From WVWW01 sp041568335 (GTDB lineage Bacteria; Acidobacteriota; Polarisedimenticolia; Polarisedimenticolales; Polarisedimenticolaceae): a stretch of DNA of 32,721 bases. The notes beneath the pieces are model-generated. The model saw nothing but the letters and a program-made list of their open reading frames with translations. It did not search any database and was not told the origin of the DNA. The stretch is taken from positions 1 through 32,721 of the forward strand of contig JBFFZZ010000004.1 in assembly GCA_041568335.1 (NCBI GenBank), in the 5' to 3' direction. Positions 8,296 through 15,997 of this stretch are shown here, one piece after another. Both the position numbers and the translations under genes were made by a program. How positions within the stretch are numbered: the first letter of the stretch is position 1; each line of letters opens with the position of its first letter.

Positions 8296-10659
8296 ATGCG
8301 CGCGATCCAGCTCAAGGTCTTCCGTAACCTCTGGCGGCTCAAGGGGCAGGTGGCGGCCATCGCGGTGGTCATCACGGTCGGTGTGGCGATGTTCATCACC
8401 TACTTTTCGACGTTCGATTCGCTGAGCCGGACGCAGGCGACGTTCTACGAGCGCTACCGCTTCGCCGACGTCTTCGCCGGGGTCAAGCGCGCCCCGAACC
8501 ACCTGGCCTCGCGTTTCGAGTCGATCCCCGGCGTGGCGCAGGTGGATACGCGCGTGGTTGCCGAGGTCGCGCTGGACGTCGAGGGGATGAGCGAGCCGGT
8601 CAGCGGCCGGCTGATCTCGATGGACGTCGCCCGGACCGCGCGGCTCAACGATGTGGCGCTGTTGCGCGGCCGGCTGCCCGAGCCGGGACGAACCGACGAG
8701 GTGCTCATCGGCGAGGGCTTCGCTCTGGCGCACGGGCTCGATCCTGGTGGTTCGTTTTACGCGGTCATCAACGGCCGCAAACGCGAGCTCGACGTCGTGG
8801 GGATCGGTCTTTCCCCCGAATACGTCTACGCCATCCGGCCCGGCGACCTGATGCCCGACGATTCGCGGTTCGGCGTGATGTGGATGGACCACAAGGCGCT
8901 GGCCACCGCGTTCGACATGGAGGGCGGCTTCAACGACATCGCTCTCCAGCTGGTTCCCGGTGCGTCGGCGGACGCGGCCATCGCGTCGCTGGACCGCTTG
9001 CTCGAGCCCTACGGCGGACTCGGCGCGTTCCCGCGCTCGTTGCAGATCTCGAACTGGTACCTCGACAGCGAGCTACGCCAGCTGCGCGGCTTCGGCCTGT
9101 TCGTCCCCGTGGTCTTCTTGTCGGTCGCGGCGTTCCTGCTCAACGTCGTATTGCGCCGCATCGTCGCCGTGCAACGCGAACAGATCGCGGCGCTCAAGGC
9201 GCTGGGTTACTCCAACGCCCAGGTCGGGTGGCATTACGCGCAGTGGAGCCTTCTGATCAGCGTCGTCGGCGGGATCTTCGGCATCTGGCTGGGCAGCTGG
9301 ATGGGACGCGGGATGATCGGGCTCTACAACGACTACTTCCGTTTCCCGTTCCTCGACTACCGGTTGACGACCGGCGTGGTGCTCACCGCGACGTTGTTCG
9401 GGCTCGCCGCGGCGATCGTCGGCGCGCTCGGAGCGGTCCGGCAAGCCGTCCGGCTTCCGCCCGCCGAGGCGATGCGCCCCGCCCCGCCCGCGTTGTACCG
9501 CAAGACCTGGATCGAACGGCTCGGCATCGAGCGGGTCCTCTCGCAACCCGCGCGGATCGTGTTGCGCAACCTCAAGAGCCACCCGTTGCGCACCGCCGCA
9601 TCGATCGTCGGTATCGGGTTCTCCGCCGGGTTGATGATCATCGGCCTGTTCTTCCTCGACACGATCGACGTCGTGATGGACCTGCAGTTCAACCAGATCC
9701 AGCGTCAGGACATTACGCTGAGCTTCGTGGAGCCACGTGCGTCGGCGGCGTTTCGAGAGGTCTCCCGCCTGCCCGGCGTCCTCGATGCCGCCCCGGCGCG
9801 TTCCCTGGCGGTCCGTCTCCGCGCGGGACACCGGACGCGCCAGTCCGCGATCCTCGGGATCGAGACCGCGGCGCGTTTGCAGCGCGTCGTCGATACGGAC
9901 TTCCGGCCGGTGGACTTGCCTCCCGCGGGGCTCGTCCTGTCGAGCAAGCTGGCCGAGATCCTGCGCGTGCGGCCGGGCTCGACCCTGACACTCGAGGTGC
10001 TCGAGGGCACCCGGCCGGTGCGTCAGGTGACCGTGACCCGGACCATCGACGAGTACATGGGCGCTCAGGCGTACATGGACATGAACACCCTGCACGGCCT
10101 GATGCGTGAGGGCCGCATCCTGTCCGGGGCCTACCTGCGCGTCGATCCGCGGCTCGCCGACAGTCTCTACGCGCGGCTGAAGTTGATTCCCGCCGTGGCG
10201 GGCGTCGCGTTGAAATCCGCGGCGATGATCGAGTTCCAGCGCCAGATGGACGAGATGATGGGTGTGTTCATCTTCTTCAATGTCGTCTTCGCGGCCGTCA
10301 TCACGGTCGGTGTGGTCTACAACGTGGCGCGCATCGCGCTGTCGGAACGCCAGCACGAGCTGGCCAGCCTACGGGTGCTGGGATTCACGAGAGGGGAGAT
10401 CTCGTCGATCCTGCTCGGCGAGCTGGCGGTCCTGACGGTGACGGCCATTCCTCTCGGCCTGGCGATGGGGTACGGCTTCGCGGGATTCATGGTCGTGGTG
10501 TTCGATACCGAGTTGTACCGGTTTCCGCTGGTGATCACGCCGCGTACCTACGCGGCCTCCGCGCTCGTCGTGTTGCTCTCGGCAGCGCTCTCGGGGTTGC
10601 TGGTGCGCCGGCGTCTGGATCATCTGGACCTGATCGAAGTCCTCAAGGTCAAGGAGTAG
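8296..10659 (+). CDS. ABC transporter permease with two FtsX domains
   Basis: The 787-residue membrane subunit has two FtsX-type halves. Each half has one leading helix (about 18-40 and 431-455), a large extracytoplasmic MacB-like periplasmic domain (about 45-260 and 460-650) and three further helices (about 266-287, 315-337, 360-383; then 657-680, 705-735, 752-772). The conserved cytoplasmic coupling segment appears twice: REQIAALKALGYSNAQVGWHY (near 294-314) and RQHELASLRVLGFTRGEI (near 685-702). A two-domain polypeptide can serve as a complete permease without dimerising. ATG 8296 lies six bases after the ATPase stop codon. The end of the gene (AAGGAG just before and within the stop) forms the ribosome-binding site for the adaptor gene. 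Confidence 0.93.
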   Translation: MRAIQLKVFRNLWRLKGQVAAIAVVITVGVAMFITYFSTFDSLSRTQATFYERYRFADVFAGVKRAPNHLASRFESIPGVAQVDTRVVAEVALDVEGMSEPVSGRLISMDVARTARLNDVALLRGRLPEPGRTDEVLIGEGFALAHGLDPGGSFYAVINGRKRELDVVGIGLSPEYVYAIRPGDLMPDDSRFGVMWMDHKALATAFDMEGGFNDIALQLVPGASADAAIASLDRLLEPYGGLGAFPRSLQISNWYLDSELRQLRGFGLFVPVVFLSVAAFLLNVVLRRIVAVQREQIAALKALGYSNAQVGWHYAQWSLLISVVGGIFGIWLGSWMGRGMIGLYNDYFRFPFLDYRLTTGVVLTATLFGLAAAIVGALGAVRQAVRLPPAEAMRPAPPALYRKTWIERLGIERVLSQPARIVLRNLKSHPLRTAASIVGIGFSAGLMIIGLFFLDTIDVVMDLQFNQIQRQDITLSFVEPRASAAFREVSRLPGVLDAAPARSLAVRLRAGHRTRQSAILGIETAARLQRVVDTDFRPVDLPPAGLVLSSKLAEILRVRPGSTLTLEVLEGTRPVRQVTVTRTIDEYMGAQAYMDMNTLHGLMREGRILSGAYLRVDPRLADSLYARLKLIPAVAGVALKSAAMIEFQRQMDEMMGVFIFFNVVFAAVITVGVVYNVARIALSERQHELASLRVLGFTRGEISSILLGELAVLTVTAIPLGLAMGYGFAGFMVVVFDTELYRFPLVITPRTYAASALVVLLSAALSGLLVRRRLDHLDLIEVLKVKE

Positions 10660-10663
10660 AGCC

Positions 10664-11878
10664 ATGGCCGTGGAACGAGACAAGAGGAAACGCGGCGGGC
10701 GGCGCTGGGCCTGGATCGTGCTTGCCGTCGCAGCGATCGCGGTGGTCGTCGTGCTGTTCCTCCCGGAGCGCATCCAGGTCGAGCTTGGGTACGTCGACCG
10801 CGGCCCGCTGCAGGTCACGTTGGACGAAGAAGGCGAATCGCGTGTCCGCGAACGTTATGTGATCTCGGCTCCGGTGGCAGGGCAAGTGCTGCGCATCGAG
10901 CTCGATCCGGGCGACGCCGTCGCCGCGGGGAAGACCGTCCTGGCAACGTTCCAACCCGCGCCCCCGAACCTGCTGGACGCGCGGACACGCGCGGAGGCAC
11001 GTGCCCGCGTCGACGCCTCCCAGGCGGACCTGGGCTTTGCGCAGGCCGGGTTGGCGCGCGCGAGGGCGGAATACCGCTACGCCGAATCGGAGTACCAGCG
11101 TATCGAGCGGCTCGCCGCGGAAGAGATCGTGTCCCAGGAGATGCGCGACGCGGTCCAGCTGCGGCTCGACGCGAGCCGCGAGGCGCGCACGGCGGCCGAG
11201 TTCGCGGTGAGCGTCGCCGAGCACAACCTGGAACAGGCCCGCGCGGCGCTGTCGAGCGGTGAGACCGGGTCCACCGACCCGATCACGATCCGCTCGCCGG
11301 TCGACGGCGTGGTCCTGCGCCGGTTGCGCGAGAGCGCCGCCGTGGTTCCCGCCGGGGATCCGCTGATCGAGGTTGCCGATCCCGATCGGCTCGAGATCGT
11401 CGCCGACTTTCTCTCCGAGGACGCGGTGCGGATCACGACGGGCGCGACCGTACTGATCGAGCGCTGGGGCGGGGATCGGACGTTGCGCGGCCGCGTGCGC
11501 CGCGTCGAGCCCGCCGGCTTCACCAAGGTCTCCGCGCTCGGGGTCGAGGAACAGCGAGTCAACGTCGTGATCGATTTCGACGATCCGCGCGAAGCCTGGC
11601 GCGCTCTAGGCGACGGCTACCGCGTCGACGTGCGGGTCGTGATCTGGGAAGCGGACAGCGTGCTGCGTGTGCCGACGAGCAGCCTGGTCCGCGACGGAGA
11701 GGGCTGGGCGGTGTTCCGCGTCGCGGGCAAGAAGGCGCGTCTGGTTCCCGTCGAGATCGGCCGGCGAAACGGGCTGCAGGCGGAGGTGCGCTCGGGTCTC
11801 GATGAGGGAGATCAAGTCGTCCTCTACCCCTCCGACCGGATCGGCGACGGCGTGGGCATCGAGCCGCGCGCCGGTTGA
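10664..11878 (+). CDS. HlyD/MacA-type periplasmic adaptor (membrane fusion protein)
   Basis: The 404-residue adaptor links an inner-membrane ABC unit to the outer envelope. It has one N-terminal membrane anchor (about 13-32), a lipoyl-like half motif around VISAPVAGQVLRIELDPGD, an alpha-hairpin rich in A, E and R (about 105-195), the second lipoyl half (ITIRSPVDGVVLRRL) and beta-barrel and membrane-proximal domains. The order matches MacA-like adaptors. AAGGAG overlapping the permease stop gives a clear start at 10664. No TolC-like outer-membrane factor is in the window, so the system either borrows one encoded elsewhere or acts without it. The gene ends four bases from the convergent acetyltransferase gene. 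The cargo cannot be told from sequence. Confidence 0.92.
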   Translation: MAVERDKRKRGGRRWAWIVLAVAAIAVVVVLFLPERIQVELGYVDRGPLQVTLDEEGESRVRERYVISAPVAGQVLRIELDPGDAVAAGKTVLATFQPAPPNLLDARTRAEARARVDASQADLGFAQAGLARARAEYRYAESEYQRIERLAAEEIVSQEMRDAVQLRLDASREARTAAEFAVSVAEHNLEQARAALSSGETGSTDPITIRSPVDGVVLRRLRESAAVVPAGDPLIEVADPDRLEIVADFLSEDAVRITTGATVLIERWGGDRTLRGRVRRVEPAGFTKVSALGVEEQRVNVVIDFDDPREAWRALGDGYRVDVRVVIWEADSVLRVPTSSLVRDGEGWAVFRVAGKKARLVPVEIGRRNGLQAEVRSGLDEGDQVVLYPSDRIGDGVGIEPRAG

Positions 11879-11882
11879 GGGT

Positions 11883-12350
11883 CTAGCTCACCAGCACCAG
11901 GGCGAGCCGTGGAAGGTAGCGACTCTCGTCACCTTCCATCGGCGCCGGCGTCCCGCCGATCCTGTGCGCGCCGACGCGAACGTAGAACGGCTCGGCGTGG
12001 GGGTCGGAGTCGATCTCGATGCGTTCCGCGCCTCGCGCCCGCGCCTCCCGCTTGCAGTGTTCGACCAGACGACGACCGAGACCGCGACCGATATAACCCG
12101 GATCGATCCACAGGTGCTCCAGCTCGACGACCGGGCCCGCCCCGCTCAATGCGTAGAACCCGGCAATCACGCCATCGGCCTCGGCGACGAACATCCGCTG
12201 GGTCTCGATCGACGCCCGCGTGACGGTCAGCGGGTCACGCCACTCGCGAATCCACGCCTCGGGGTAGTTCCAGTAGCGTTTGGCGACATGAGCGATCTCG
12301 GTCAGCCGCTCCGCCTCGACCGGTCGGGCGCGTCGGATCGTCGATTTCAA
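11883..12350 (-). CDS. GNAT-family N-acetyltransferase
   Basis: The 155-residue product is a single GNAT domain that would transfer an acetyl group from acetyl-CoA to an amine. The core strand-turn-helix is clear: VVELEHLWIDPGYIGRGLGRRLVEHCKREARARG holds the acetyl-CoA loop (R/Q)xxGxG/A in the form YIGRGLG, followed by a beta strand (AERIEIDSD) and FYVRVGAHRIGG, the usual end of small GNATs. I take TTG 12350 as the start because a strong GAGGGAG site (12358-12364) lies seven bases upstream; the longer reading from 12428 has no such support. The substrate is unknown. It diverges from the DUF6265 gene and converges with the adaptor gene. Confidence 0.88.
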   Translation of the reverse strand: MKSTIRRARPVEAERLTEIAHVAKRYWNYPEAWIREWRDPLTVTRASIETQRMFVAEADGVIAGFYALSGAGPVVELEHLWIDPGYIGRGLGRRLVEHCKREARARGAERIEIDSDPHAEPFYVRVGAHRIGGTPAPMEGDESRYLPRLALVLVS

Positions 12351-12451
12351 GACAGGGCTCCCTCGTTCGAAGTATCCCACCCGGCGCGCCCGACCGCCGG
12401 TCGAGACAAGAGTATGATGCCGGCACACGGGGGGAGGGGGCGGAGAGCACG

Positions 12452-12913
12452 ATGCGAAGATTACTGGTACTTGCGACCGCCGGCTTCTTCGTGTTGCCGG
12501 TCACCGCCGCGGAGCTCTCGCTCGACGATCTGGCCTGGATCAGCGGCACCTGGGAGGGCACGAGCGGGAGCGTGCGTCAAGAGGAGTACTGGTCGCGTCC
12601 CGCCGGCGGGTTGATCCTCGGCATCCATCGCGATCTGTTTTCCGAGAACCGGTCGTTCTTCGAGTTCCTGCGTATCGAGCAACGTGACGACGGCATCTTT
12701 TACGTCGCGATGCCGCGTGGGAGAGTTGGCACCGACTTCCGTCTCATCGAGCTCCAGGATGGGCGCGCCGTATTCGAGAACCCCGACCACGATTTCCCGC
12801 AACGCATCATCTACACACGCGACGGCGACACGCTGAGCGCGCGGGTCGAAGGCGAGGAGAACGGCAAGCAACGCAGCAGCGGCTGGAGCTGGAGACGCGT
12901 TCTGCCGGAGTGA
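12452..12913 (+). CDS. Exported DUF6265-domain protein
   Basis: The 153-residue product has a signal peptide (MRRLLVLATAGFFVLPVTAA) and then one domain of the DUF6265 kind. The diagnostic opening LAWISGTWEGT, the EEYWSRPAGGLILGI segment and the late ENPDHDFPQRIIYTRDGDTL are present. The fold of this family is expected to be a lipocalin-like barrel from the pattern of strands, but no activity is established to my knowledge. GGAG about six bases before ATG 12452 supports the start. It stands alone, divergent from the acetyltransferase and followed by the TRAP transporter, which appears to have its own promoter. Confidence 0.85.
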   Translation: MRRLLVLATAGFFVLPVTAAELSLDDLAWISGTWEGTSGSVRQEEYWSRPAGGLILGIHRDLFSENRSFFEFLRIEQRDDGIFYVAMPRGRVGTDFRLIELQDGRAVFENPDHDFPQRIIYTRDGDTLSARVEGEENGKQRSSGWSWRRVLPE

Positions 12914-12921
12914 GCCCACTT

Positions 12922-12948
12922 TCGACAAACGGGCACCGCGGGTAGAAT
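12922..12948 (+). promoter_or_regulatory. Candidate promoter for the TRAP operon
   Basis: TCGACA (12922-12927, five of six matches to the sigma-70 -35 box) is followed after 15 bases by TAGAAT (12943-12948, five of six matches to the -10 box), 43 bases before the receptor start. The spacer is slightly short. This is the best-matched promoter I see in the window. Confidence 0.45.
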
Positions 12949-12972
12949 GACGCGATCGCCGACAAACTACTT

Positions 12973-12990
12973 GTAAACAAAAGGTAAACA
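12973..12990 (+). repeat. GTAAACA direct repeat, 11-base period
   Basis: GTAAACA occurs at 12973-12979 and again at 12984-12990, start to start 11 bases, about one turn of the helix. The pair sits in an AT-rich patch that is unusual for this sequence. The AAGGT ribosome-binding site (12981-12985) of the TRAP receptor gene is partly inside it. It could be a regulator site on DNA or RNA; nothing else proves that. Confidence 0.4.
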
Positions 12991-12991
12991 G

Positions 12992-14014
12992 ATGTTGAAA
13001 CGACGTTCGATTCTCGTACTCGGTCTGGGCGTGTTGCTCATCTGCGCGTCATGCAGCTCGGGAGACGACGGTGGTTCCGCAAGCGGCGGTACTTCCGGCG
13101 GAAGGCAGTTCCTCAGCGTAGGCACGGCACCTGCGGGCGGCACGTTCTTCGTCATCGGTAGCGCGATCGCCGAAGTGCTCGACTCCAACGCCGGCGATCG
13201 CGGTTGGAGCGTCACGGCCGAGGCGACCAAGGGATCCCAGGAGAACATCCGCCGCGTCCATGCCGGCGAGCTCGAGCTGGCGCTGGCGAACTCGGCGATC
13301 AGCTACTTCGCGTCTCGCGGATCCGAGCGCTGGGGCGAGGCGGCCGACATCCGCGCCGTGATGACGATGGCGCCGAACGTGGGGTTGTTCATCGCCCCCA
13401 GGGGTGGAGTCCGGACCCTTGCCGGCCTGAAGGGCAAGCGGGTCTATCTCGGTCCTGCCGGCGCCGGGTTCGACTACTTCATCCGGCCCATCCTCGAGGC
13501 GCACGGACTGGCCTACGAGGATCTCGTCGCGATCCATGGCGGGCAGTCGCAGGCGGTCGATTATCTCGCCGACGGTTCCGCCGACGCCGCGTTCCTCGGT
13601 GGCGGGATCCCGGTCGCCTCCATCACGCAGGCCGCGACGTCGCAGAACATCGTCTTCATCCCCTACGAGTCCGACGCGGTCAAGCAGCTGATCGAGGAGT
13701 ACCTGTTCTTTCGTCCGGCCACGATTCCCGCGGGCACCTACAAGGGACTGACGACCGACTACCACGGCCTCGACGTCGGCTCGATGCATCTGATCACGCG
13801 GACCGATGCCGACGAGGAGCTGATCTACCAGCTCACGAAGACGCTCTACGAGAACCGCGACCAGGTCGTGGCCAAGCACGCCGCCGGCAAGGCGATCAAC
13901 GCCAAAAACGCGGCGCGCGATACGGGCACGCTGTTCCACCCCGGCGCCCGCCGCTACTACCAGGAGATCGGCATCTGGACCGGCGCGGAGCCGGCAGGAG
14001 ACCAGGCGAATTAA
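12992..14014 (+). CDS. TAXI-family TRAP transporter solute receptor, lipoprotein
   Basis: The 340-residue receptor delivers an unknown substrate, usually an organic acid or amino acid, to the TRAP permease encoded next. It carries a lipoprotein-type leader with acceptor cysteine C21 (LLICASC; the lipobox has C rather than L at -3, so it is slightly atypical) and then a Gly/Ser linker. The TAXI-type fold begins at FLSVGTAPAGGTFFVIGSAI. The later GLKGKRVYLGPAGAGFDYF and GSADAAFLGGGIP segments are typical of the family. AAGGT six bases before ATG 12992 supports the start. The last bases of the gene contain CAGGAG, the probable ribosome-binding site for the permease. Confidence 0.93.
   Translation: MLKRRSILVLGLGVLLICASCSSGDDGGSASGGTSGGRQFLSVGTAPAGGTFFVIGSAIAEVLDSNAGDRGWSVTAEATKGSQENIRRVHAGELELALANSAISYFASRGSERWGEAADIRAVMTMAPNVGLFIAPRGGVRTLAGLKGKRVYLGPAGAGFDYFIRPILEAHGLAYEDLVAIHGGQSQAVDYLADGSADAAFLGGGIPVASITQAATSQNIVFIPYESDAVKQLIEEYLFFRPATIPAGTYKGLTTDYHGLDVGSMHLITRTDADEELIYQLTKTLYENRDQVVAKHAAGKAINAKNAARDTGTLFHPGARRYYQEIGIWTGAEPAGDQAN
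13995..14012 (+). promoter_or_regulatory. Coupled RBS and possible ATT start for TRAP permease
   Basis: CAGGAG (13995-14000) lies nine bases before an ATT codon (14010-14012) that is in frame with the permease. It overlaps the receptor TAA stop as ATTAA. No ATG, GTG or TTG exists in that frame between here and ATG 14046, which lacks a good ribosome-binding site. Confidence 0.45.
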
Positions 14015-14045
14015 GTACTCGCGGCTCACCATCGCGCTCGCCGGG

Positions 14046-15935
14046 ATGCTGTGCGTGTTCACGCTCGCCGAGGTGAACTACCCTCGAATCTCGCCCCAAT
14101 CCCAGCTCGCCGTCTTCGCCATGCTGGGGCTCGTGCTCTGTTTCCTGAACAAGCCGCTGCATCCGCGATTCGCCGGGAACCGCGCGCTCCGCGTCGTCGA
14201 CATCGTTCTTGCGCTGGCCAGCGTCGTCTGTTGCGCCTACGTCTTCGTCCAGACGGAGAGCTGGTTCGAACGCTGGTGGATCGACGGCCAGTCGCTGGGC
14301 GATCGCGCGGGGCAGGAGACCGGCCTCGACACGGCGGTCGGTGTGATCGGTGTGCTGCTGGTGCTCGAGGCGACGCGACGCGCCATCGGCTGGGCGCTGC
14401 CGATCCTCGCCTCCGCCTTCCTGGTCTACACGTTCGCCGGGCCCTACCTGCCCGACGGGTTGTTCCCGCACCGTGGCTACGGCCTCGAACGCGTCGTCTC
14501 GCAGACCTTCCTGCACAGCCAGGGTGTGTTCGGCACCGCCCTGCGCGTGATGTTCACGTACGTGTTCCTGTTCGTGATCTTCGGCGCGCTGCTCAAGGAG
14601 AGCGGCGCGACGCAGTACGTGATCGACTTCGCGCGCCGCCTGTTCGGCGGCAGCCACGGCGGGCCGGCCAAGGTTTCCGTGCTGTCGAGCGGGATGATGG
14701 GATCGCTGTCCGGCAGCGCGGTGGCGAACACGGCGACCACCGGCACCTTCACGATCCCGATGATGCGCAGCTCCGGCTTCAAGCCCGAGATCGCCGGCGG
14801 GATCGAGGCGGCGGCGAGCTCGGGAGGCGCCCTCGTGCCGCCGGTGATGGGCGCCGGGGCCTACATGATGCTCGAGATCGTCGAGCCACCGGTGACCTAC
14901 CTGCAGATCGTCAAGGCCGCCCTGTTGCCGGCGCTGCTGTACTACACGTCGTTGCTGTTGATCGTGCACTTCTATTCGAAGCGCATCGGGGCTGGCGCCG
15001 CGCGCGATGAAATCGAACCGGGTGTCTGGAAACGATTCGACGGTCTGGTCTTTCTTTCGGCGTTCGTGGTGCTCATCGCGCTTCTCGTCGCCGGATTCAC
15101 GGTCTTCCGTTCGGTCAGCCTCGCGCTGGCGGCGATCGTCGTCGTCGCCGCCCTCAACAAGAATACGAGGATCACGCCGCGCAAGACGCTTTCCGCGATG
15201 GGCAAATCCGCGATGGACGTGATCCCGCTGGTCGCCGCGGCGTCGTGCGTCGGGATCGTGATCGGCGTCGTCACGCTGACCGGGATCGGCACGAAGTTGC
15301 CCTCGACGATCCTCGACCTGGCGCAGGGGAACCTGGTCGCGGCGTTGGCGCTGATCATGGTCTCCTCGATCATCCTCGGGATGGGGTTGCCCAGCGCGGT
15401 CTGTTACCTGTTGATGGCGACGCTGGTCGGACCCGTCCTCGGCGATCTCGGTGTCGTCCCGCTCGCCGCGCACCTGTTCATCTTCTACTTCGGGATGCTG
15501 TCGATGGTCACCCCGCCGGTGGCGCTGGCGGGCTACACGGCGGCATCGATCGCGGAGTCGGGGATCATGGCGACATCGTTCGCCGCGTTCCGCTTCGCCC
15601 TGGTCGGGTTCACGCTCCCGTACATGTTCGTCTTCGAGCCCGAGCTGCTGATGATGTCCGCCGACGGAACACCCCCGGGCTGGGGGCTGATCCTCCGTTC
15701 GGTGCTGCTGGCGGCGGCGGGTCTGGTGCCGTTTGCCGCGGCGATCTCCGGCTACCTGTTCGCCCCGCTGGCCCCGTGGTTGCGCGGTGTCGCGCTGATC
15801 GCGGCGTTGCTGTTGCTGATCCCGGGGCCCGCCTGGACGGTCGGCGGGATCGGCCTTCCGGTGTTCGATCTCGGGGGGCTCGTCGCGCTGGGCACGGTCC
15901 TGGCGATCAACTTCGGGAAGCGAAAAAAGTCGTAA
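14046..15935 (+). CDS. TRAP transporter fused permease (DctQM type)
   Basis: This is the membrane subunit of a TAXI-TRAP secondary transporter, which uses an ion gradient to import the ligand bound by the neighbouring receptor. From ATG 14046 it has 629 residues with a small DctQ-like N-terminal part and a large DctM part. The hallmark GSLSGSAVANTATTG lies near 219-233, followed by GGIEAAASSGGALVPPVMGA, and a second re-entrant region contains GMGLPSAVCYLL. Many hydrophobic segments span the protein. The ATG cuts into the first helix. The in-frame upstream codons from ATT 14010 read KYSRLTIALAG and restore a basic start plus a full helix, so translation may begin there, with CAGGAG nine bases before. 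I list the conventional start because ATT initiation is unproven. Confidence 0.92.
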   Translation: MLCVFTLAEVNYPRISPQSQLAVFAMLGLVLCFLNKPLHPRFAGNRALRVVDIVLALASVVCCAYVFVQTESWFERWWIDGQSLGDRAGQETGLDTAVGVIGVLLVLEATRRAIGWALPILASAFLVYTFAGPYLPDGLFPHRGYGLERVVSQTFLHSQGVFGTALRVMFTYVFLFVIFGALLKESGATQYVIDFARRLFGGSHGGPAKVSVLSSGMMGSLSGSAVANTATTGTFTIPMMRSSGFKPEIAGGIEAAASSGGALVPPVMGAGAYMMLEIVEPPVTYLQIVKAALLPALLYYTSLLLIVHFYSKRIGAGAARDEIEPGVWKRFDGLVFLSAFVVLIALLVAGFTVFRSVSLALAAIVVVAALNKNTRITPRKTLSAMGKSAMDVIPLVAAASCVGIVIGVVTLTGIGTKLPSTILDLAQGNLVAALALIMVSSIILGMGLPSAVCYLLMATLVGPVLGDLGVVPLAAHLFIFYFGMLSMVTPPVALAGYTAASIAESGIMATSFAAFRFALVGFTLPYMFVFEPELLMMSADGTPPGWGLILRSVLLAAAGLVPFAAAISGYLFAPLAPWLRGVALIAALLLLIPGPAWTVGGIGLPVFDLGGLVALGTVLAINFGKRKKS

Positions 15936-15936
15936 C

Positions 15937-15995
15937 CTCCTCCGCTCGATTCGTCTCCTACCGGATAGACCCCCGATTGGGGTGAGCCGGAGGAG
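15937..15995 (+). promoter_or_regulatory. Inverted repeat covering the RBS of the LamG gene
   Basis: CTCCTCCG (15937-15944) is a perfect complement of CGGAGGAG (15988-15995), and the latter is the ribosome-binding site of the LamG gene. Between the arms a small hairpin ACCCC-CGATT-GGGGT (15969-15983) can also form. In the mRNA the outer pairing would hide the ribosome-binding site. No T-tract follows, so it does not look like a terminator. Confidence 0.4.
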
Positions 15996-15997
15996 AC

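Noticed and set aside
13896..15473. 525-codon open frame antisense to the TRAP permease
   Set aside because: The product is extremely rich in H, R, D and Q, the mirror of hydrophobic codons on the other strand, so it is not a plausible protein.
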